Shown here piece by piece: positions 61,131 to 64,000 of a DNA stretch of 64,000 nt (its first letter is position 1; each line of letters opens with the position of its first letter). The notes under the pieces were generated by a model. The model made no database searches and was not told the origin of the DNA. It worked only from the letters and a program-made list of their open reading frames with translations. The stretch covers positions 334,216 through 398,215 of the forward strand of contig NZ_CANMTE010000004.1 of the NCBI RefSeq assembly GCF_947500795.1, read 5' to 3'. A program made the translations under genes and the position numbers. The stretch comes from an uncultured Gelidibacter sp. GTDB lineage: Bacteria > Bacteroidota > Bacteroidia > Flavobacteriales > Flavobacteriaceae.

Positions 61131-61766
61131 ATGTCAATAACAAAACCAACAATGTTTTCAGAAATTGAACAAGTAATTAAGGGATTAAATCCTCAAACAA
61201 TTTCAGTTGAACGTAAAGCAATTTTACAGTCGCTAACGGATTTTGTTCAGTCTAAAGTTTCAAATCATCGAGAAATTAGAATCAACTTTATCTGTACTCA
61301 CAATTCACGAAGAAGTCATTTATCACAGGTTTGGGCACAAACTTTAGCGCATTATTTTAATGTCAAGAATGTATTTTGTTATTCAGCTGGTACAGAGAGC
61401 ACAGCACTTTTTCCAATGGTTGCAGAAACTTTACGAAATTCGGGTTTTCAAATTAAAACTATTTCAAAAAGCGAAAATCCTGTTTACAGCATTAAATATA
61501 CGTACAACCAGCATCCAATAATCGGATTTTCAAAAAGATTGGATGACGATTTTAACCCGAAATCTGAATTTGTTGCAATTATGACTTGCGATTCAGCAAA
61601 CGAAGCCTGTCCATTTGTTAGCGGAGCAGAAAAACGGATTCCCATAACTTTTGAAGACCCAAAAGCATTTGACAATACACCACAACAGGCAGAAAAGTAT
61701 AATGAAAGAAGTCTGCAAATTGCAACAGAACTGTTTTACGTTTTCTCTCAAATAAAAACCTCCTAA
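61131..61766 (+). CDS. Low-molecular-weight phosphatase-type arsenate reductase-like protein
   Basis: FICTHNSRRSHLSQVWAQTLA P-loop; MTCDSANEACPFVSGAEKRIPITFEDPKAFDNTP. Confidence 0.88.
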   Translation: MSITKPTMFSEIEQVIKGLNPQTISVERKAILQSLTDFVQSKVSNHREIRINFICTHNSRRSHLSQVWAQTLAHYFNVKNVFCYSAGTESTALFPMVAETLRNSGFQIKTISKSENPVYSIKYTYNQHPIIGFSKRLDDDFNPKSEFVAIMTCDSANEACPFVSGAEKRIPITFEDPKAFDNTPQQAEKYNERSLQIATELFYVFSQIKTS

Positions 61767-61804
61767 ATGTTTTCAAAACCTTTTAATTCAAAATAGAACT
61801 AATT

Positions 61805-62221
61805 ATGGAATACCAAATTAAAGGATTAGCCATTTCAAATAAAGACGCTGCTATTCAAATAAAGCAAAGCGATATAGTTTTCGGAACAACATCAAAGTCT
61901 GCTGAAATTTTACCTAATCCTGCCGAGTTGTTTTTAGGAGCTTTTGCTTCGTGTATGTTGAAAAATGTCGAGCGTTTTTCTTCGATGATGAAGTTCACTT
62001 ATTTGAAAGCCACAGTAGATGTGTCAGCTATACGAACGGAAAAACCATTGAAAATGGATCATATAGCTTATAAACTAATTATTTACAGTTCTGATGAAAG
62101 TTTAAATATTCCATTGCTAAAAAAGAATATTGAAAAATTTGGCACAATATACAATACGGTAAAGTTATCGTGCAATATAGACGGAGCCATTGAACAGGAA
62201 AAAGACTTATTAAATAATTAG
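61805..62221 (+). CDS. OsmC-family protein
   Basis: NPAELFLGAFASCMLKNVERFSSMM...KLSCNIDGAIE. Confidence 0.85.
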   Translation: MEYQIKGLAISNKDAAIQIKQSDIVFGTTSKSAEILPNPAELFLGAFASCMLKNVERFSSMMKFTYLKATVDVSAIRTEKPLKMDHIAYKLIIYSSDESLNIPLLKKNIEKFGTIYNTVKLSCNIDGAIEQEKDLLNN

Positions 62222-62233
62222 AAAAAAGAGGTT

Positions 62234-63274
62234 ATGAAAAAAATGAGTTTTCTCAATAATTATTTAACGCTATGGATATTTCTTGCTATGCTCTTGGGCG
62301 TAGCAATTGGGTTTTTCTATCCTTCCTTTCCAAGCATTATTGATTCAATGAGTAGAGGCACTACAAACATTCCCATAGCAATAGGATTAATTTTAATGAT
62401 GTATCCACCTTTGGCTAAAGTGAACTATGCTCTTTTGCCAAAAGTTTTTAGAAACACTAAAATTCTTTCCATCTCACTTTTTCTAAACTGGATAATTGCT
62501 CCCGTTTTAATGTTTGTTTTGGCAATTACTTTTTTACGTGATTATCCAGAATATATGGTAGGTGTTATTTTAATCGGATTAGCTCGCTGTATCGCAATGG
62601 TTTTAGTTTGGAACGACCTTGCTGAAGGAGATAGCGAATATGGAGCTGGTTTGGTCGCTTTAAATAGTATTTTCCAAGTTTTTGCCTATAGTTTCTATGC
62701 TTGGATTTTTATAACGGTTCTTCCACCGTATTTTGGATTTGAAGGAGCTATTGTCGATATCTCAATTGCTACTGTTGCAGAAAGTGTAGCAATCTATTTG
62801 GGTCTACCCTTTTTAATGGGAATTTTAAGTAGAGTGATTTTGGTAAGGTTAAAAGGAGAAAAGTGGTATACAGAAAAGTTTATTCCTGCCATTTCACCAA
62901 TAACGCTAATTGCGTTATTATTTACCATTGTCATTATGTTCTCGCTCAAAGGAGAGTTAATAGTTGAAATTCCAATGGACGTTTTAATTATTGCAGTTCC
63001 TTTAATTTTGTATTTTAGTTTAATGTTCATCATCAGTTTTTTCTTTACTAAAGCAATGGGAGCTTCCTATAAGGAAAATGCAGCCGTCTCATTTACAGCG
63101 GCAGGAAATAACTTTGAATTAGCGATTGCTGTTGCTATAGCAGTATTTGGACTAAATTCCGGACAGGCTTTTGCGGGTGTAGTTGGACCATTAGTTGAAG
63201 TTCCAGTTCTTATCTTTTTGGTTCGAGTTTCATTTTGGTTAAAGAAAAAATATTATGACAAAGTCAGTATTTGA
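62234..63274 (+). CDS. ACR3-family arsenite efflux transporter
   Basis: [80 protein letters not shown]. Confidence 0.95.
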   Translation: MKKMSFLNNYLTLWIFLAMLLGVAIGFFYPSFPSIIDSMSRGTTNIPIAIGLILMMYPPLAKVNYALLPKVFRNTKILSISLFLNWIIAPVLMFVLAITFLRDYPEYMVGVILIGLARCIAMVLVWNDLAEGDSEYGAGLVALNSIFQVFAYSFYAWIFITVLPPYFGFEGAIVDISIATVAESVAIYLGLPFLMGILSRVILVRLKGEKWYTEKFIPAISPITLIALLFTIVIMFSLKGELIVEIPMDVLIIAVPLILYFSLMFIISFFFTKAMGASYKENAAVSFTAAGNNFELAIAVAIAVFGLNSGQAFAGVVGPLVEVPVLIFLVRVSFWLKKKYYDKVSI

Positions 63275-63298
63275 TGACGTATTAAAGAAAGAAAGCCA

Positions 63299-63430
63299 GT
63301 GGGTAACATTGTATAAGCGTAATGCGGGATTTATAGCTAAATTGAACATTTCGTCAAGTAATAAAAATTTATATAAAATGAAAGTATCATCTTCGAAAGC
63401 CCGCACTACGCTTATACTTGACCGTTGTAA
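63299..63430 (+). other. attC-like site 3
   Basis: R'' GGGTAAC to R' GTTGTAA 130 bp; arms TATAAGCGTAATGCGGG (63312-63328) and CCCGCACTACGCTTATA (63400-63416), 16/17 complementary. Confidence 0.9.
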
Positions 63431-63435
63431 AACAT

Positions 63436-63912
63436 TTGAAAAAACCAATCTACATAGCGTTAATCCTTGGTATTCTGACAAGTTGTTCGGTAAATAAAAC
63501 TATTTCCGAAATCAAGAATTACGTAAATGTAATAGAAAATCGAACTGACCTCAATGAATCTATAACAGAATATAATACAGAGCATTTAAATGGAGAAGTT
63601 GTTGGTGGAACTTCGACCTATGAATTAACTGACGAACAAAATAAACTCTACCGAATAATAACGGAAACAGCTCAACCAAATGATTCATCAGCTAACTTTG
63701 AGTTTTATTATAAAGAAAAAGTCTTGGTTTTTGCTAAAGTCTTACAATTTTCAAATAAAAAAGCAGAATTAGATACAATTACAAATACAGAATTATATTT
63801 TAATAAAGGGAAACTAATAAAGCAAATTGATTTTAAACCAAAAAAAATAGATTCCGAAAAAATAAAGTTATTAGCCGAATCTTATACTGTTGAAGGACTT
63901 GGAACAAAATAA
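63436..63912 (+). CDS. Hypothetical lipoprotein (cassette gene)
   Basis: TTG start at 63436 gives KKPIYIALILGILTSCSVN lipoprotein signal. Confidence 0.65.
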   Translation: MKKPIYIALILGILTSCSVNKTISEIKNYVNVIENRTDLNESITEYNTEHLNGEVVGGTSTYELTDEQNKLYRIITETAQPNDSSANFEFYYKEKVLVFAKVLQFSNKKAELDTITNTELYFNKGKLIKQIDFKPKKIDSEKIKLLAESYTVEGLGTK

Positions 63913-63919
63913 AAAACGC

Positions 63920-64000
63920 TTTACAACAAAGAACTGAGGCAAAAAACAAGCCTATTCTCCATTAAATTTTGACAAATGTGTTCCTGGCATTGTTGAAGTG
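63920..64000 (+). other. attC-like site 4, truncated at the window edge
   Basis: R''-like TTTACAAC after the stop; the other sites are about 131 bp, so R' is expected near 64050. Confidence 0.55.

Larger units (their letters stand above)
60118..63424 (+). mobile_element. Integron cassette 3 (3307 bp, five-gene arsenic operon)
   Basis: Start GTTACCCAC (60117-60125) perfectly complementary to its R'' GTGGGTAAC (63299-63307); intergenic gaps inside are too short for another attC. Confidence 0.85.
63425..64000 (+). mobile_element. Integron cassette 4 (cut by the window end)
   Basis: Start GTTGTAAA (63424-63431) complementary to R'' TTTACAAC (63920-63927). Confidence 0.7.

Noticed and set aside
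63239-63497. ORFs 63239-63481 (-) and 63255-63497 (+)
   Set aside because: They read through the attC3 palindrome and its flanks; the palindrome explains the sequence better.
63992-63998. GTTGAAG as the R' of attC4
   Set aside because: It would make the site only about 70 bp with poor arm pairing, against about 131 bp for the other three; truncation by the window edge is more likely.
1-64000. CRISPR arrays, rRNA or tRNA genes
   Set aside because: No regularly spaced short repeats or recognisable rRNA/tRNA sequences were seen by eye; a dedicated scan was not possible.

Overview
The window is chromosomal DNA from a Bacteroidota, most likely Flavobacteriaceae (PorP/SprF, T9SS type B sorting domain, TAnnTTTG-type promoter). 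Main blocks, left to right: (1) 3' end of a DUF1275-like protein, then arsR-arsM; (2) a HipA-like kinase/DUF3037 pair and an FGE-like lipoprotein; (3) a minus-strand surface/T9SS locus: collagen-like protein, type B CTD protein, PorP/SprF, OmpA/PD40 protein and a GT2 whose upstream region holds a dense TTACAC/GTGTAA motif cluster; (4) KefB-type antiporter, GH109-like oxidoreductase, M1 peptidase; (5) a ~15 kb copper/silver efflux island at 18.7-34.0 kb; (6) an AGCS symporter with an unusual N-terminal extension; (7) assorted accessory genes, including a frameshifted lipocalin-like lipoprotein gene; (8) a ~3 kb methyltransferase + LTA-synthase-like module flanked by gapless 370-bp direct repeats; (9) at 57.2-64.0 kb, what reads as a complete chromosomal integron. 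In the integron, a divergent tyrosine recombinase that seems to lack the IntI-specific insertion faces an array of four cassettes. Three complete ~131-bp attC-like palindromes are present and a fourth is cut by the window edge. In every cassette the R'' end is complementary to that cassette's own first bases, not to the adjacent R'. One cassette (60118-63424) is 3.3 kb and carries a whole five-gene arsenic-resistance operon with its own regulator. This integron and its operon-sized cassette are the strongest candidate for an unusual or undescribed system. All calls come from reading the sequence and ORF translations; no database searches were run.
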